Shown piece after piece: positions 37,509 to 47,424 of a stretch of DNA of 64,000 nt (its first letter is position 1; the number at the start of each line of letters is the position of its first letter). A model generated the notes under the pieces. It was not told the origin of the DNA. It ran no database searches and saw only the letters and a program-made list of their open reading frames with translations. The DNA is from Flavobacterium chungbukense (GTDB lineage Bacteria > Bacteroidota > Bacteroidia > Flavobacteriales > Flavobacteriaceae). The stretch lies in contig NZ_JAJGZV010000002.1 of the NCBI RefSeq assembly GCF_020805785.1, positions 868,001-932,000 on the forward strand, written 5' to 3'. Both the position numbers and the translations under genes were made by a program.

Positions 37509-40142
37509 TTATCGATTTAAATAAAGACGGCCTTGTTTCGGCGGTTTATTCTCTTTATTGAAATGAAGCACATAAAAATAAACTCCATTGGGCGCTATTC
37601 CACCTGCTATTCCACTCTTTTCATAATTTTTTCCATCCCAAGCTGGTTTATTTTTATCTCCTTTATACATTCCGACTCCATATCTATTATAAATTTCGAG
37701 AGTATAATTAGGATATAAAAATTCAATATCCTTAATCACAAACGAATCATTTGTACCATCTCCGTTTGGAGAAAAACCATCGGGCACAAAAAAGTCATTC
37801 GATACATCATCGCAAGATGTTAGTGTTACAGTGACTTCAATATATTCTGAAGAAAAACAATCTGTATCTGGGAAATTGAATCCGTAATATCTGCCTTGTT
37901 CTGTCAAAGGAGTCGTTGAAGCTAATAAGTTTCCGCTGTTTGGAGCATCATACCAAACTACTGTTGAAGATACATTGGTATTATTAGATAAATCTGCAAT
38001 AGTAGGATTTTTTAATCCACAGAAATTTTGCCCATCCGAATTTAAAACTGGAGCTGGTGTATCAGTTATTGTAACAGTAACCATGGATGCTTGAGAGACA
38101 CAGCCGGTTGCAGAAGTTTCCTTTACATAATAATTACCCGATTGTAAAAGTAAAGTAGATGCTAATGGTGTTGTTGCCGTTGGAGAATTATACCATTTAT
38201 ATTGCGCTCCTCTCGGTTCCAAAATAGCGATTGCTGCCTCATCCACTTTACAGAATTGCTGATCGGTCACATTTGGCGCAACTGGAAGTGGATACAGAAC
38301 AAAATCATCTGCTATATTAGTCAAATTAACATCGCAGGTTGTGACAGTATTAGTTATATTTAGTAAGTTAATCTTAGTGCTGCCAAAATTCTGAAGCAAA
38401 GCTGCTGGAATGACAAAATCTAACCTTCCGTTTGTTACTGCTTGTGTAATAGTTTGGACAGCAGAAACATTACTATCTGATAACTGATATGAAATCTTAG
38501 CATTTGTTAAATTTCCTAATCCTGAAATAGCAACAGAAACGGGATCATTTAAACAATAATTATTAACCGCAACACTAACAGTTGTAGCATTTGGAAGTGG
38601 AAGTATGTTTAAATTTCCAACTAAATTAGATGTATTTGCACATTGTGGTGCTGGACTAGTAATGTTTACGATATTCAAAATTGTAATAACCGATAATCCA
38701 CTTTTTGTATTTAAATTTCCAGGAACCTCAAAAGTTGCCTTTCCTCCTACTGCTTTTATAATTGCAGTTTGCCCTGTTGCTATATTATCACCATTTACAT
38801 TGTACGTTATGCGATAGTCTCCATCAAGTAATTGAAGCGCATCTATTTGCATTAATCCCGCTTTGTTCTGACAAGTCGGAGTTGAAGTAAGTGTAGCTCC
38901 ATTTAAACGCGGTAATGGGTAAATCGTCAAAACTGTCGAAAATGGACTAAAAATATCTGTACACGTATTATAGCTAGAAGTTGCTACAATTTTTGTCGCA
39001 TTTATAGTAAATTTTCCAACTTGGCGAAAATAAGAAGAATTGATTGGAAAAATAAATTCTCCATTTATAAAATACCCTAATATCTTTTCAGATCCAGAAC
39101 TTGGTCCAGTAATCGTATATGATAATTCATACTGCCCAATAGGTATGCTATCAGGACCTTGAGTAATTTTACCGTAGTAGGATGCCGTAGAAATACTAGA
39201 TTCGCAAATATCACTAAAAACCTCAATTTTTGCACCTGTAAAATCAAGTCTTTTTTCTAGTACAATTGAAACATCAGAATATTTATTACTACATATAAAA
39301 TTATCAGGTACTGCCAAAACATTATATCGGAAGTTATATGTCCCGGGTCCAGAAGTGTCAAACAATTCTTGAAGATTAACATTGTGATCTGTTCTAGAGG
39401 TAATCCCTGGACCAGTCCATGTTCCTCCACTATCTTCTCCTGTAAGTCGATCATTCAAATCTAAATTGGTGTATGCTGTTAATCCATTACTTCCGCACAA
39501 CTGTAAATTTTCTGGACTTCCAGGTTTAGGAGCTCTTAAAACAGTTACTAAGACTGTTGTCGATTTTGATGCAGGCGAGCATTCTAATACGGGTGGCACT
39601 GTATATGTAAATTGAAGTGTCGTTTTTTTATCAATATCACCAATATATATAGAAGGTTCAACATATTCTCCCAAGCTATTTCTCCACTGCCCATTTGAAT
39701 GCGGCCCCATTGAATTACTATCAAATGCCGTAAAAAGGTTAAAATAATTACTATCGTTACAAACAGTTGCTTGTGATCCTACTCCTGGAAATGCACCAAT
39801 TGTAATAGTTACCACCGCTTTATTATTGGTACAACCTGAACTATCAGGAGCTGTATAGGTATAATGATAAGTACCTCCCTTAGTAATAATTTGAGGACGC
39901 AAAATTCCTGTAGCAGGATCTAGACCTTTTAAATTGTTATCATCAGACCATGTACCTCCGGGAACTGGAGAGCCTCCTAATAATGAAAATAAAGACAATG
40001 ACTCATTAACTGGATTCTCAATATCACAAATTATTTTTTGTCCATCTGTACCTGCACATTGAGCATTAATTTTTGAAGAATAAAAGTTTAAAAAAATAAA
40101 AATTATTATAAACCTTAATAAATTAATGTAGTTTTTTGTCAT
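37509..40142 (-). CDS. Large secreted protein with type B T9SS C-terminal domain
   Basis: The 877-residue cell-surface protein has a signal peptide (LLRFIIIFIFLNFYSSKINAQ), then many Ig-like or PKD-like beta-sandwich stretches (for example APDSSGCTNNKAVVTITIG, YNVLAVPDNFICSNKYSDVSI, GNYYVKETSATGCVSQASMVTVTIT). The C-terminal region of about 95 residues, DGFSPNGDGTNDSFVI ... LEIYNRYGVGMYKGD ... WDGK ... GGIAPNGVYFYVLHF, is the gliding-motility-associated (CHU_C, type B) sorting domain that directs T9SS export. Cys-containing loops recur through the repeats. It is likely the cargo of the PorP/SprF protein encoded next. An adhesin-like role is inferred. Confidence 0.93.
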   Translation of the reverse strand: MTKNYINLLRFIIIFIFLNFYSSKINAQCAGTDGQKIICDIENPVNESLSLFSLLGGSPVPGGTWSDDNNLKGLDPATGILRPQIITKGGTYHYTYTAPDSSGCTNNKAVVTITIGAFPGVGSQATVCNDSNYFNLFTAFDSNSMGPHSNGQWRNSLGEYVEPSIYIGDIDKKTTLQFTYTVPPVLECSPASKSTTVLVTVLRAPKPGSPENLQLCGSNGLTAYTNLDLNDRLTGEDSGGTWTGPGITSRTDHNVNLQELFDTSGPGTYNFRYNVLAVPDNFICSNKYSDVSIVLEKRLDFTGAKIEVFSDICESSISTASYYGKITQGPDSIPIGQYELSYTITGPSSGSEKILGYFINGEFIFPINSSYFRQVGKFTINATKIVATSSYNTCTDIFSPFSTVLTIYPLPRLNGATLTSTPTCQNKAGLMQIDALQLLDGDYRITYNVNGDNIATGQTAIIKAVGGKATFEVPGNLNTKSGLSVITILNIVNITSPAPQCANTSNLVGNLNILPLPNATTVSVAVNNYCLNDPVSVAISGLGNLTNAKISYQLSDSNVSAVQTITQAVTNGRLDFVIPAALLQNFGSTKINLLNITNTVTTCDVNLTNIADDFVLYPLPVAPNVTDQQFCKVDEAAIAILEPRGAQYKWYNSPTATTPLASTLLLQSGNYYVKETSATGCVSQASMVTVTITDTPAPVLNSDGQNFCGLKNPTIADLSNNTNVSSTVVWYDAPNSGNLLASTTPLTEQGRYYGFNFPDTDCFSSEYIEVTVTLTSCDDVSNDFFVPDGFSPNGDGTNDSFVIKDIEFLYPNYTLEIYNRYGVGMYKGDKNKPAWDGKNYEKSGIAGGIAPNGVYFYVLHFNKENKPPKQGRLYLNR

Positions 40143-40263
40143 AGATTAAATTTTTGTTAAACATAATAAAATATCTAAATATTAAACACGATTTTAACAA
40201 ACATTTTTTCACAAAAATAAATTTAAAGCAAAATAGTATACTACAGATCTATTTTACATGAGA

Positions 40264-41586
40264 TTACAGTTCGTCCTCAAGCTTAAATCTAAATTTTAAG
40301 ACCACACTATTTCTTTCCACTTCCATATTAACCCAAATATCTTCTTCTGATTTTAAGAGATTATTTATTTGCTGCAAGCTGTATCTGTAGGGCTGAATTT
40401 TATTAATGCTAACAATAATATCTCCTTTACGTAATCCGCATTTTTCGGCAGCAGAATTTTTACGGACATTCACGATTTCATAAACCGGCTTTAGAGCAAA
40501 TTTGTATTTAAAATTATTGTTATTCTTATCTCCTTGAAACTCCTCAAGTGTATTGGCCACTCTAACAGTCTCCATATGCACGGTTTCTTGAACCCATTGA
40601 AGTCCATTATGCTGAATGGAGATTCCACTTTTATTATATGTAAAAGGTTCTCCAAATTTGGTATTCTTTTTCAAATAAAGTTTTTTCTCTTTATAGTCTA
40701 AAACTACTGTAAATCTTTTTAATATTTCGCCACCTATCGAACCAATACGCCCCGGAACCATCTTTACATTGCGAATAGATAGTGAATCTGGAAAAGAAAC
40801 GATAGGCTTTTTAAAATCAAAATCATCCATAGAAAACTGGTCTATTTTGGCACGATGTCCTTCAATATCACCACTAAATCCCTTTCCTAAAAAATCAGGG
40901 AAATTTTTATCCGGAAGCTTGATTTTACTGTTTTCAAAAATCCAAAAAGCATCACTGTTTCCTAGGTCAATTAAAAGCTTTGCATCTATTTTTTCATTAT
41001 TTACCGTGGCTATGGTCACAATATATGGTTTTGATCTTTCAATAGTTATCGGAATCAATTTAAATTTTTTATCGAGCTTTTCTTGAAATTTAGTGTTTTT
41101 AGAATGAACAACAATTCTCTTTTTTTGATAATTAATTTCAACCAAATTATTCTTGAAAAATTTATGTCCGATAATCCCATTAACAGGAATTCCGATATGC
41201 GAAGAAAGATTGAAACTTTGGTCCAAAATAATATAAACCATATGGTCGTTTGACTTTAAACCATGAGTTTCTAAAATATTTTTAGTCGATTTAAGTCCTT
41301 CGATTTCTTCTTCACTTCCTAATCCGCGAAGTTTGATTTTTTCAACATTATTAAAGCTTACTTCTTGTTTCTCTTCCATGCTGAACAAAATAGTTTCTTC
41401 GACACCAGAATCAAGCAAAAAATTCAGCTCCACTCCATTTACTTTTATGGGAATAAAAATAAGATTATTTATTAATTTGAAAGGGATTGTAACCTTAGTC
41501 GCATTGTTCTCCATTAAAAAATCGCCTTGTCCAAAAAGCGTAAAAGGTAAGAATACCCCAAAAAACAATACTATATATTTTTTCAT
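40264..41586 (-). CDS. Retropepsin-like aspartyl protease with PDZ domain
   Basis: The 440-residue exported protein has a signal peptide (YIVLFFGVFLPFTLFGQ) and two retropepsin-like halves. The first has FLLDSGVEETILF (DSG at residues 59-61); the second has LLIDLGNSDAFWIF (DLG at 207-209), where family members usually have D-S/T-G. A C-terminal PDZ domain follows (about residues 350-440, AAEKCGLRKGDIIVSINKIQP). Proteins of this design are common in Bacteroidota; cleavage targets are unknown. The Leu in the second motif may lower or alter activity. ATG at 41586 is preferred over the in-frame TTG six bases upstream. Confidence 0.85.
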   Translation of the reverse strand: MKKYIVLFFGVFLPFTLFGQGDFLMENNATKVTIPFKLINNLIFIPIKVNGVELNFLLDSGVEETILFSMEEKQEVSFNNVEKIKLRGLGSEEEIEGLKSTKNILETHGLKSNDHMVYIILDQSFNLSSHIGIPVNGIIGHKFFKNNLVEINYQKKRIVVHSKNTKFQEKLDKKFKLIPITIERSKPYIVTIATVNNEKIDAKLLIDLGNSDAFWIFENSKIKLPDKNFPDFLGKGFSGDIEGHRAKIDQFSMDDFDFKKPIVSFPDSLSIRNVKMVPGRIGSIGGEILKRFTVVLDYKEKKLYLKKNTKFGEPFTYNKSGISIQHNGLQWVQETVHMETVRVANTLEEFQGDKNNNNFKYKFALKPVYEIVNVRKNSAAEKCGLRKGDIIVSINKIQPYRYSLQQINNLLKSEEDIWVNMEVERNSVVLKFRFKLEDEL

Positions 41587-41709
41587 TGACAATATTTTAT
41601 TATAAAATTAGTAAATATATTTATTATTGTTACATTTTTGCAAGTACCCATATTGTTTACGTTAAATTCGAAAAAAAAATGCAAATTTGCACTTCAATAA
41701 TTTATACTC

Positions 41710-42906
41710 ATGCCAACAATTTCACACAAAGGCAGAAACATGCCTGAATCTCCGATACGCAAGCTGGCTCCTTTTGCAGATTTAGCAAAGAAAAAAGGAC
41801 ACAAAGTGTATCATCTAAACATTGGTCAACCGGATATCAAGACTCCCGAAGTGGCCATCGAGGCGGTAAAAAATATTGATTTAACTCTTATAGAATACAG
41901 TCCGTCTGCCGGATATGAAAGCTATAGAAAAAAATTAGCTCATTTTTACCAGCGCCAAAATGTAAACGTTAACTCAGAAGACATCATTGTTACTACAGGT
42001 GGTTCTGAAGCCTTACTATTTGCGCTGGCCACAATTACAGATCCGGGAGATGAAATCATTATCCCAGAACCTTTTTATGCTAATTATCATGCATTTGCAT
42101 CTTCAACAAGCGCAACTGTAGTACCACTTGTTTCTACAATTGAAACTGCTTTTGCTTTGCCTAGCATTGAAGAAGTAGAAAAGTTGATTACACCAAAAAC
42201 TAAAGCCATTCTGATTTGCAATCCTGGAAATCCGACTGGATATTTATATTCTGAAGCAGAAATTAAACAATTAGCGAGTTTAATTAAAAAACACGATTTA
42301 TACTTAATTGCCGACGAAGTATATCGTGAATTTCTGTATGACGGAAATGATGTACATTTTTCTGTAATGAATTTAGAAGATGTACAGCAAAATGTAATCA
42401 TGGTCGATTCAGTTTCGAAACGTTACAGTATGTGCGGTGCGAGAATTGGCTGTTTAGTAACTAAAAACAAAGAAGTTTTAGCAACAGTTATGAAATTTGC
42501 TCAGGCTCGTTTGAGTCCGCCAACAATTGAGCAGATTGCTTGCGAAGCCGCGATAGACACACCTCAAAGTTATTTTGATGAAGTAATTTCAGAATACAAA
42601 GAACGTCGTGATACTTTGATCGCAGAATTAAATAAAATTGATGGAGTAATTGTAACAAAACCAAAAGGTGCTTTTTATTGCATTGCAGAATTGCCAATAG
42701 AAAACTCTGACGATTTTGCACAATGGCTTTTAGAAAGCTTTGATTTAAATGGCGAAACAGTGATGATTGCTCCTGCCAAAGGTTTCTATTCGACTCCTGG
42801 AATGGGATTAAATCAGGTTCGTATTGCTTATGTTTTAAATAAATCAGATTTAATTACAGCTGTTAATATCTTAAAAGAAGCATTATTGGCTTATAACAAC
42901 AGATAA
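41710..42906 (+). CDS. PLP-dependent class I aminotransferase
   Basis: The 398-residue fold-type I enzyme transfers amino groups from an amino acid to a 2-oxo acid. PLP-site blocks: NIGQPDIKTP near the N-terminus, the phosphate-side TTGGSEALLFAL, the NPGNPTG asparagine region, LIADEVYREF with the ring-binding Asp, and SVSKRYSMCGARIGCL carrying the Schiff-base lysine. The C-terminal arginine (NQVRIAYVL) binds the substrate carboxylate. Aspartate aminotransferase is the likely specificity, but kynurenine or aromatic transaminases share this pattern. Single gene with a terminator; no biosynthetic neighbours help to decide. Confidence 0.9.
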   Translation: MPTISHKGRNMPESPIRKLAPFADLAKKKGHKVYHLNIGQPDIKTPEVAIEAVKNIDLTLIEYSPSAGYESYRKKLAHFYQRQNVNVNSEDIIVTTGGSEALLFALATITDPGDEIIIPEPFYANYHAFASSTSATVVPLVSTIETAFALPSIEEVEKLITPKTKAILICNPGNPTGYLYSEAEIKQLASLIKKHDLYLIADEVYREFLYDGNDVHFSVMNLEDVQQNVIMVDSVSKRYSMCGARIGCLVTKNKEVLATVMKFAQARLSPPTIEQIACEAAIDTPQSYFDEVISEYKERRDTLIAELNKIDGVIVTKPKGAFYCIAELPIENSDDFAQWLLESFDLNGETVMIAPAKGFYSTPGMGLNQVRIAYVLNKSDLITAVNILKEALLAYNNR

Positions 42907-42928
42907 TCAATTGATTAAATACAATTTT

Positions 42929-42964
42929 AAAAAGACAATAACCATTTCGTTATTGTCTTTTTTG
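42929..42964 (+). terminator. Terminator of the aminotransferase gene
   Basis: AAAAGACAATAAC and its near-perfect inverse GTTATTGTCTTTT flank a short loop and are followed by T-rich sequence. Confidence 0.8.
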
Positions 42965-43109
42965 TTTTGAAATAACAAAATATAAATCTCGAAATTAAAT
43001 TATCTTCAAAAACGTGCAATTAAATCCTAAAAACCATAGAAAAGGTTTCCTATTTATTAATTATCTTTACCGCCTTAAAAAGGAATACATATACTAATAG
43101 TAGTTTTTA

Positions 43110-43781
43110 ATGATAAACAACGAAGAATTTTTAGACGAAATAGGAGATAATCATTTCAGCAGTAACGCTCAAAACCCTTTAAGACCGGATGCTTTTGACA
43201 TAACTGATGAAGAAAAAATAGAAAAAATTAAAAAAGATGTTGAAAGCATTCTACAAACTCTTGGAATGGATTTGACAGATGACAGCATTAAAGGAACTCC
43301 AAATCGAGTTGCAAAGATGTTTGTAAAAGAGATTTTTGGTGGTCTTAACCCAGCAAAACAGCCAAAAGCTTCTACCTTTGATAATAATTACAAATATGGC
43401 GAAATGCTTGTGGAGAAAAACATCACGGTTTATTCTACTTGCGAGCACCATTTATTGCCAATTATCGGACGTGCTCACGTAGCCTATATCTCAAGCGGAC
43501 GCGTTATCGGTTTATCAAAAATGAACAGAATTGTAGAATATTACGCAAAAAGACCTCAGGTTCAAGAGCGCTTAACTATGCAGATTGTTCAGGAACTTCA
43601 AAAAGCTTTAGGCACAGAAGATGTTGCTTGTGTTATCGATGCAAAACATCTTTGTGTAAATTCACGCGGAATTAAAGATATCGAAAGCAGTACAGTAACT
43701 TCTGAATTTGGTGGAAAATTCAAAGATCCTCAAACGAAAAGAGAATTCTTAGATTACATCAAGTTAGAAACACAATTTTAA
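43110..43781 (+). CDS. folE: GTP cyclohydrolase I
   Basis: Converts GTP to 7,8-dihydroneopterin triphosphate, the first step to folate and tetrahydrobiopterin. The 223-residue protein has a variable N-terminal arm (about 35 residues) and the catalytic domain: GMDLTDDSIKGTPNRVAKMFVKEIF, then the zinc site STCEHHLLPIIGRAHVAYI (Cys and His ligands), then GLSKMNRIVEYYAKRPQVQERLT and the third ligand region in DAKHLCVNSRGIKDIESSTVTSEFGG. All expected motifs are present. It lies 83 bp ahead of cysS on the same strand; these may be co-transcribed, since no terminator is seen between them. Confidence 0.95.
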   Translation: MINNEEFLDEIGDNHFSSNAQNPLRPDAFDITDEEKIEKIKKDVESILQTLGMDLTDDSIKGTPNRVAKMFVKEIFGGLNPAKQPKASTFDNNYKYGEMLVEKNITVYSTCEHHLLPIIGRAHVAYISSGRVIGLSKMNRIVEYYAKRPQVQERLTMQIVQELQKALGTEDVACVIDAKHLCVNSRGIKDIESSTVTSEFGGKFKDPQTKREFLDYIKLETQF

Positions 43782-43864
43782 TAGTCGCTTAATTAGCTAA
43801 TTTTATAATTAGATTAATTATTAAAGTATTAAAAAAAATAAACGATTAAATAGTAAAAAACAAT

Positions 43865-45346
43865 ATGCCTTTATACACATCGCAACCATTAAAAATATAC
43901 AATTCACTTTCGGGTGAAAAAGAAGATTTCAAACCAATCCATGAAGGAAATGTTGGAATGTATGTTTGTGGTCCAACGGTTTATAGCAATGTGCATTTAG
44001 GAAATGTGAGAACTTTTATGTCTTTTGACGTAATTTTCAGATATTTTCTTCATCTTGATTATAAAGTTCGTTACGTTCGAAATATTACTGATGTTGGACA
44101 TATTGTAGATGATGTAGATGAAGGTGAAGATAAAATTGCCAAAAAAGCACGTTTAGAACAGCTAGAGCCTATGGAGGTCGTACAGCGCTATACGGTAGAT
44201 TTTCATGATATTTTAAAATCTTTCAACTTCTTACCGCCAAGTATTGAACCAACTGCAACTGGGCATATTATCGAACAAATTGAGATCATCAAAAAAATTA
44301 TGGCAACTGGAATTGGCTATGAAGCCAACGGTTCTGTATATTTTGATGTTGTAAAATATAACGAAACCAACAATTACGGTATCTTAAGCGGCAGAAATAT
44401 CGAAGATATGCTAGCCAATACGCGTGATCTTGATGGGCAATCAGACAAAAGAAATCCACAGGATTTTGCACTTTGGAAAAAAGCCGAACCAGAACATATT
44501 ATGAGATGGCCATCACCGTGGAGCGATGGTTTTCCTGGATGGCATCTTGAATGTACTGCAATGAGTACCAAATATCTTGGTAATCATTTTGATATTCACG
44601 GAGGTGGAATGGATTTAAAATTCCCGCACCATGAATGTGAAATCGCTCAAAATGAAGCCTGCACAGGACAATCTCCAGTGAACTATTGGATGCACGCCAA
44701 TATGCTGACTTTAAACGGAAAGAAAATGGCAAAATCGACTGGAAATAATATTTTACCAGGCGAAATTCTAAGTGGAGATAACAATATCTTAAGCAAACCA
44801 TTCTCAGCTTCTGTAACTCGTTTCTTTATGCTTCAAGCGCACTACAGAAGTATTCTAGACTTTTCTGATGACGCAATTGTTGCAGCTGAAAAAGGATACA
44901 GAAGATTAATGGAAGCTGTTGAAGCATTACCAAACATTGTTGCTGGAAAAACAAGTTCAATTGATTTCGGCGCATGGAAACAGCTTTGCTACGACGCAAT
45001 GAATGATGATTTTAACACCCCTATTTTAATTGCTCAATTGTTTGAAGCTGTTCGCTTTATTAATTTATTAAAAGACGGAAAAGAAACGATCTCAACTGAA
45101 GATTTAGAAAGTTTTAAAACAGCAGTAAATGCTTTTGTTTTTGATGTGTTAGGTCTTAGTGATGAGAAAAACGCAGATGGTGATAACGACAAATTAGAAG
45201 GTGTTGTAAATATGCTTATCGGAATGAGAAATCAGGCGAGAGCAGACAAAAATTTTGCATTGTCCGATCAAATCCGCGATCAATTGATTGCCTTGGGAAT
45301 ACAATTAAAAGACGGAAAAGAAGGAACTTCGTTTAGTATACAGTAA
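43865..45346 (+). CDS. cysS: Cysteine--tRNA ligase
   Basis: Class Ia synthetase charging tRNA-Cys. The 493-residue length is normal. The substrate zinc site begins at the conserved [19 protein letters not shown], in which HLGN is the HIGH motif. Other zinc ligands are in WHLECTAMS and in [18 protein letters not shown]. The KMSKS motif appears as KKMAKSTGN. The DALR-type C-terminal domain runs from about residue 340 to the end. The short gap after folE contains an AAACGATTAAA repeat like that before valS. Confidence 0.97.
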   Translation: MPLYTSQPLKIYNSLSGEKEDFKPIHEGNVGMYVCGPTVYSNVHLGNVRTFMSFDVIFRYFLHLDYKVRYVRNITDVGHIVDDVDEGEDKIAKKARLEQLEPMEVVQRYTVDFHDILKSFNFLPPSIEPTATGHIIEQIEIIKKIMATGIGYEANGSVYFDVVKYNETNNYGILSGRNIEDMLANTRDLDGQSDKRNPQDFALWKKAEPEHIMRWPSPWSDGFPGWHLECTAMSTKYLGNHFDIHGGGMDLKFPHHECEIAQNEACTGQSPVNYWMHANMLTLNGKKMAKSTGNNILPGEILSGDNNILSKPFSASVTRFFMLQAHYRSILDFSDDAIVAAEKGYRRLMEAVEALPNIVAGKTSSIDFGAWKQLCYDAMNDDFNTPILIAQLFEAVRFINLLKDGKETISTEDLESFKTAVNAFVFDVLGLSDEKNADGDNDKLEGVVNMLIGMRNQARADKNFALSDQIRDQLIALGIQLKDGKEGTSFSIQ

Positions 45347-45432
45347 GAACTATTTCAATTTTGGTTGTAACAAAGTTCTTTTAAAAACAACTAATTAAAG
45401 AGTTCGTAGCAAGAAAATAATTATTGATAAAG

Positions 45433-45681
45433 ATGCTTTCCAAAATCTTAATATATCCATTTGTACTATTGGTTCGCTTTTACCAAACTGCGATTTCCCC
45501 GTTTACTCCGGCAACTTGCAGATTTGAACCAACTTGTTCCAGTTATATGATTCAGGCATTACAAATTCATGGTTTATTTTATGGTGGCTTTTTAGGAATA
45601 AAACGGATTCTAAGCTGCCATCCTTGGGGAAGAACTGGTTATGATCCTGTACCAGAAAAAAAATGCAATCATAAACATTAA
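45433..45681 (+). CDS. yidD: Membrane protein insertion efficiency factor YidD
   Basis: The 82-residue peripheral membrane protein helps YidC insert membrane proteins. It shows the full family signature: an amphipathic N-terminal helix ([25 protein letters not shown]), then [19 protein letters not shown] with the conserved cysteines, [16 protein letters not shown] and the closing [10 protein letters not shown] use the ATG at 45433; the frame is open to a TTG nine bases earlier. In many bacteria yidD is near rnpA, rpmH and yidC; here it follows cysS instead, and lgt lies 63 bp downstream. Confidence 0.93.
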   Translation: MLSKILIYPFVLLVRFYQTAISPFTPATCRFEPTCSSYMIQALQIHGLFYGGFLGIKRILSCHPWGRTGYDPVPEKKCNHKH

Positions 45682-45744
45682 CTTTATACAAATAAGTACT
45701 TTACATTAAATATTTACTTTTACATAAATACAAAAACATACTAC

Positions 45745-46677
45745 ATGACACATGCCCTACATTTAATCTGGAATCCTTCTGAAGGAATCGATCTAGGTTT
45801 TTTTATGATTCGCTATTACAGCTTAATGTTTGTAATTGCCTTTGGATTAGGATGGTTTATAATGAAAAAAATCTTTGAAAGAGAAAATGAATCACTTGAA
45901 AAACTAGACTCATTATTTGTTTGGACAGTACTTGCTACTTTAATCGGAGCACGTTTAGGACATGTTTTCTTTTATGACTGGGATTATTTTAAAGACCATT
46001 TATTAGAAATTATTCTGCCTGTTAAATTTGAACCAGAATTTCATTTTACTGGATTTCAAGGTCTAGCTAGTCATGGTGCAGCAATCGCAATTATTGTGGC
46101 AATGTATTATTACAGCAAAAAAATCTTAAAACGTCCTATGTTATGGATATTAGATCGCGTTGTAATTCCGGTGGCAAGTGGAGCCATCTTTGTGCGTATT
46201 GGTAATTTTATGAATTCGGAAATTGTTGGTAACGAAACTACATCTTCTTTCGGAATTCGTTTTTTACACGATAAATTTGACAAATATCAAATTGTGGGCA
46301 AAACAGGAATTACCGATCCTAAAGAAGCTTATAATGCAGTTGTAACAGATCCAAAATTTGCTAATTTATTAGCAGAAGTACCTGTAAAACATCCAACTCA
46401 ATTATACGAGGCTTTTTGCTACATTTTTGTATTCGCAATCTTGTTTTTCCTGTATTGGAAAACAAATGCAAGACTTAAAACAGGACTATTATTTGGTTTA
46501 TTTTTAGTTCTTTTATTTGTTGTTCGTTTTATTGTAGAATTTGTTAAATCAAAACAAGGAGGACTAGAAGACACTTTAGGATATTTCTCTACTGGACAAT
46601 GGTTAAGTATTCCTTTTATCATAATTGGTCTTTTCTTTATCATTAGAGCACAGAGAAATCCGCTTGCAGAATCTTAA
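45745..46677 (+). CDS. lgt: Prolipoprotein diacylglyceryl transferase
   Basis: Inner-membrane enzyme that moves diacylglycerol from phosphatidylglycerol to the lipobox cysteine, the first step of lipoprotein maturation. The 310-residue protein has about seven membrane helices. The Lgt signature GAIFVRIGNFMNSEIVGNET is present (family pattern GRIGNFxNxExxG), as are the substrate-site GASHGA-like block (GLASHGAAIAIIV) and HPTQLYEAF. A periplasmic insert (RFLHDKFDKYQIVGKTGITD ...) is longer than in E. coli, as is usual for Bacteroidota. Many predicted lipoproteins in the window would be its substrates. Confidence 0.95.
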   Translation: MTHALHLIWNPSEGIDLGFFMIRYYSLMFVIAFGLGWFIMKKIFERENESLEKLDSLFVWTVLATLIGARLGHVFFYDWDYFKDHLLEIILPVKFEPEFHFTGFQGLASHGAAIAIIVAMYYYSKKILKRPMLWILDRVVIPVASGAIFVRIGNFMNSEIVGNETTSSFGIRFLHDKFDKYQIVGKTGITDPKEAYNAVVTDPKFANLLAEVPVKHPTQLYEAFCYIFVFAILFFLYWKTNARLKTGLLFGLFLVLLFVVRFIVEFVKSKQGGLEDTLGYFSTGQWLSIPFIIIGLFFIIRAQRNPLAES

Positions 46678-46695
46678 AAAACCATTCCGAATATA

Positions 46696-46732
46696 AAAAG
46701 CCCAATATCTAAGATATTGGGCTTTTCTTTTT
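46696..46732. terminator. Bidirectional terminator, lgt / PagL-like gene
   Basis: AAAAGCCCAATATCT-AAGATATTGGGCTTTT is a perfect stem with runs on both sides, between convergent stops. Confidence 0.9.
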
Positions 46733-47339
46733 ACAGTTGATACGAAATACCAAATTCAATATTTTTTGTATTATAACCCGCGTTTGTACTTCCTAAGCCA
46801 GCATTAGAAACATGCCTCAAACTTGGACGAACATCAAATCGAAATTGATTATAATCAGCAGTAAAACCCACAGCTAAAACATCTGCAAAAGCAAAACCAC
46901 TAGACATGCGTTCTGTTTCTGTATCAGTTATCATTGGGCCAACGCTACCAAGAAAATAGATCGAATATGATTTCGCAAATGGTTTTCTAATTATAAAACC
47001 AATATTCAATACATATTCTCTTACTTCTTTCAACTTCATATATTCAATTCTTTTTTGCTCAAAGTTAGGAGTTTCTGGTTTTACGAAATATAAATTCAAT
47101 AATTGATGCTTTCCAAAATTAATTTCTGGCTGCAATAAAATTTCATATTCAAAATTCCGAGATTCTTTAAAACCATAATAAACTTGCGCTTTATAAAAAT
47201 GATTAGCAAAAGTATAATTCTTATTATTGAACTCACTTCCAAAGCCATAACTGAGTCCTATTCTAAAATTACTATTCTGCGCATTTAACTGCATTATGGA
47301 AAACAAAAAAGTAATAACGAAAAATATCCTTTTAATCAT
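46731..47339 (-). CDS. PagL-like acyloxyacyl hydrolase (lipid A 3-O-deacylase family)
   Basis: The 202-residue outer-membrane barrel has a signal peptide (IFFVITFLFSIMQLNAQ). The C-terminal block RHVSNAGLGSTNAGYNTKNIEFGISYQL matches the PagL motif around the catalytic His (H176) and Ser (S178) in H-x-S-N-A-G-L. PagL enzymes remove a 3-O acyl chain from lipid A in the outer leaflet. At the position where the family carries its catalytic Glu (14 residues after the His, by my memory of the Pseudomonas protein) there is Asn190; the nearest Glu is E195, so the triad should be checked. Start: ATG 47339; another ATG lies three codons upstream. Confidence 0.75.
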   Translation of the reverse strand: MIKRIFFVITFLFSIMQLNAQNSNFRIGLSYGFGSEFNNKNYTFANHFYKAQVYYGFKESRNFEYEILLQPEINFGKHQLLNLYFVKPETPNFEQKRIEYMKLKEVREYVLNIGFIIRKPFAKSYSIYFLGSVGPMITDTETERMSSGFAFADVLAVGFTADYNQFRFDVRPSLRHVSNAGLGSTNAGYNTKNIEFGISYQL

Positions 47340-47370
47340 AATTAGCATTTATAACTTAAACACAAACATA

Positions 47371-47402
47371 AAAAAAAGATCCAGTTTTCACTGGATCTTT
47401 CT
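47371..47402 (-). terminator. Terminator of secDF
   Basis: AAAGATCCAGTTTTCACTGGATCTTT stem with A-run on the plus strand, 23 bp past the secDF stop. Confidence 0.85.
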
Positions 47403-47424
47403 ATTATTAAAACAAAGTTTTAAA

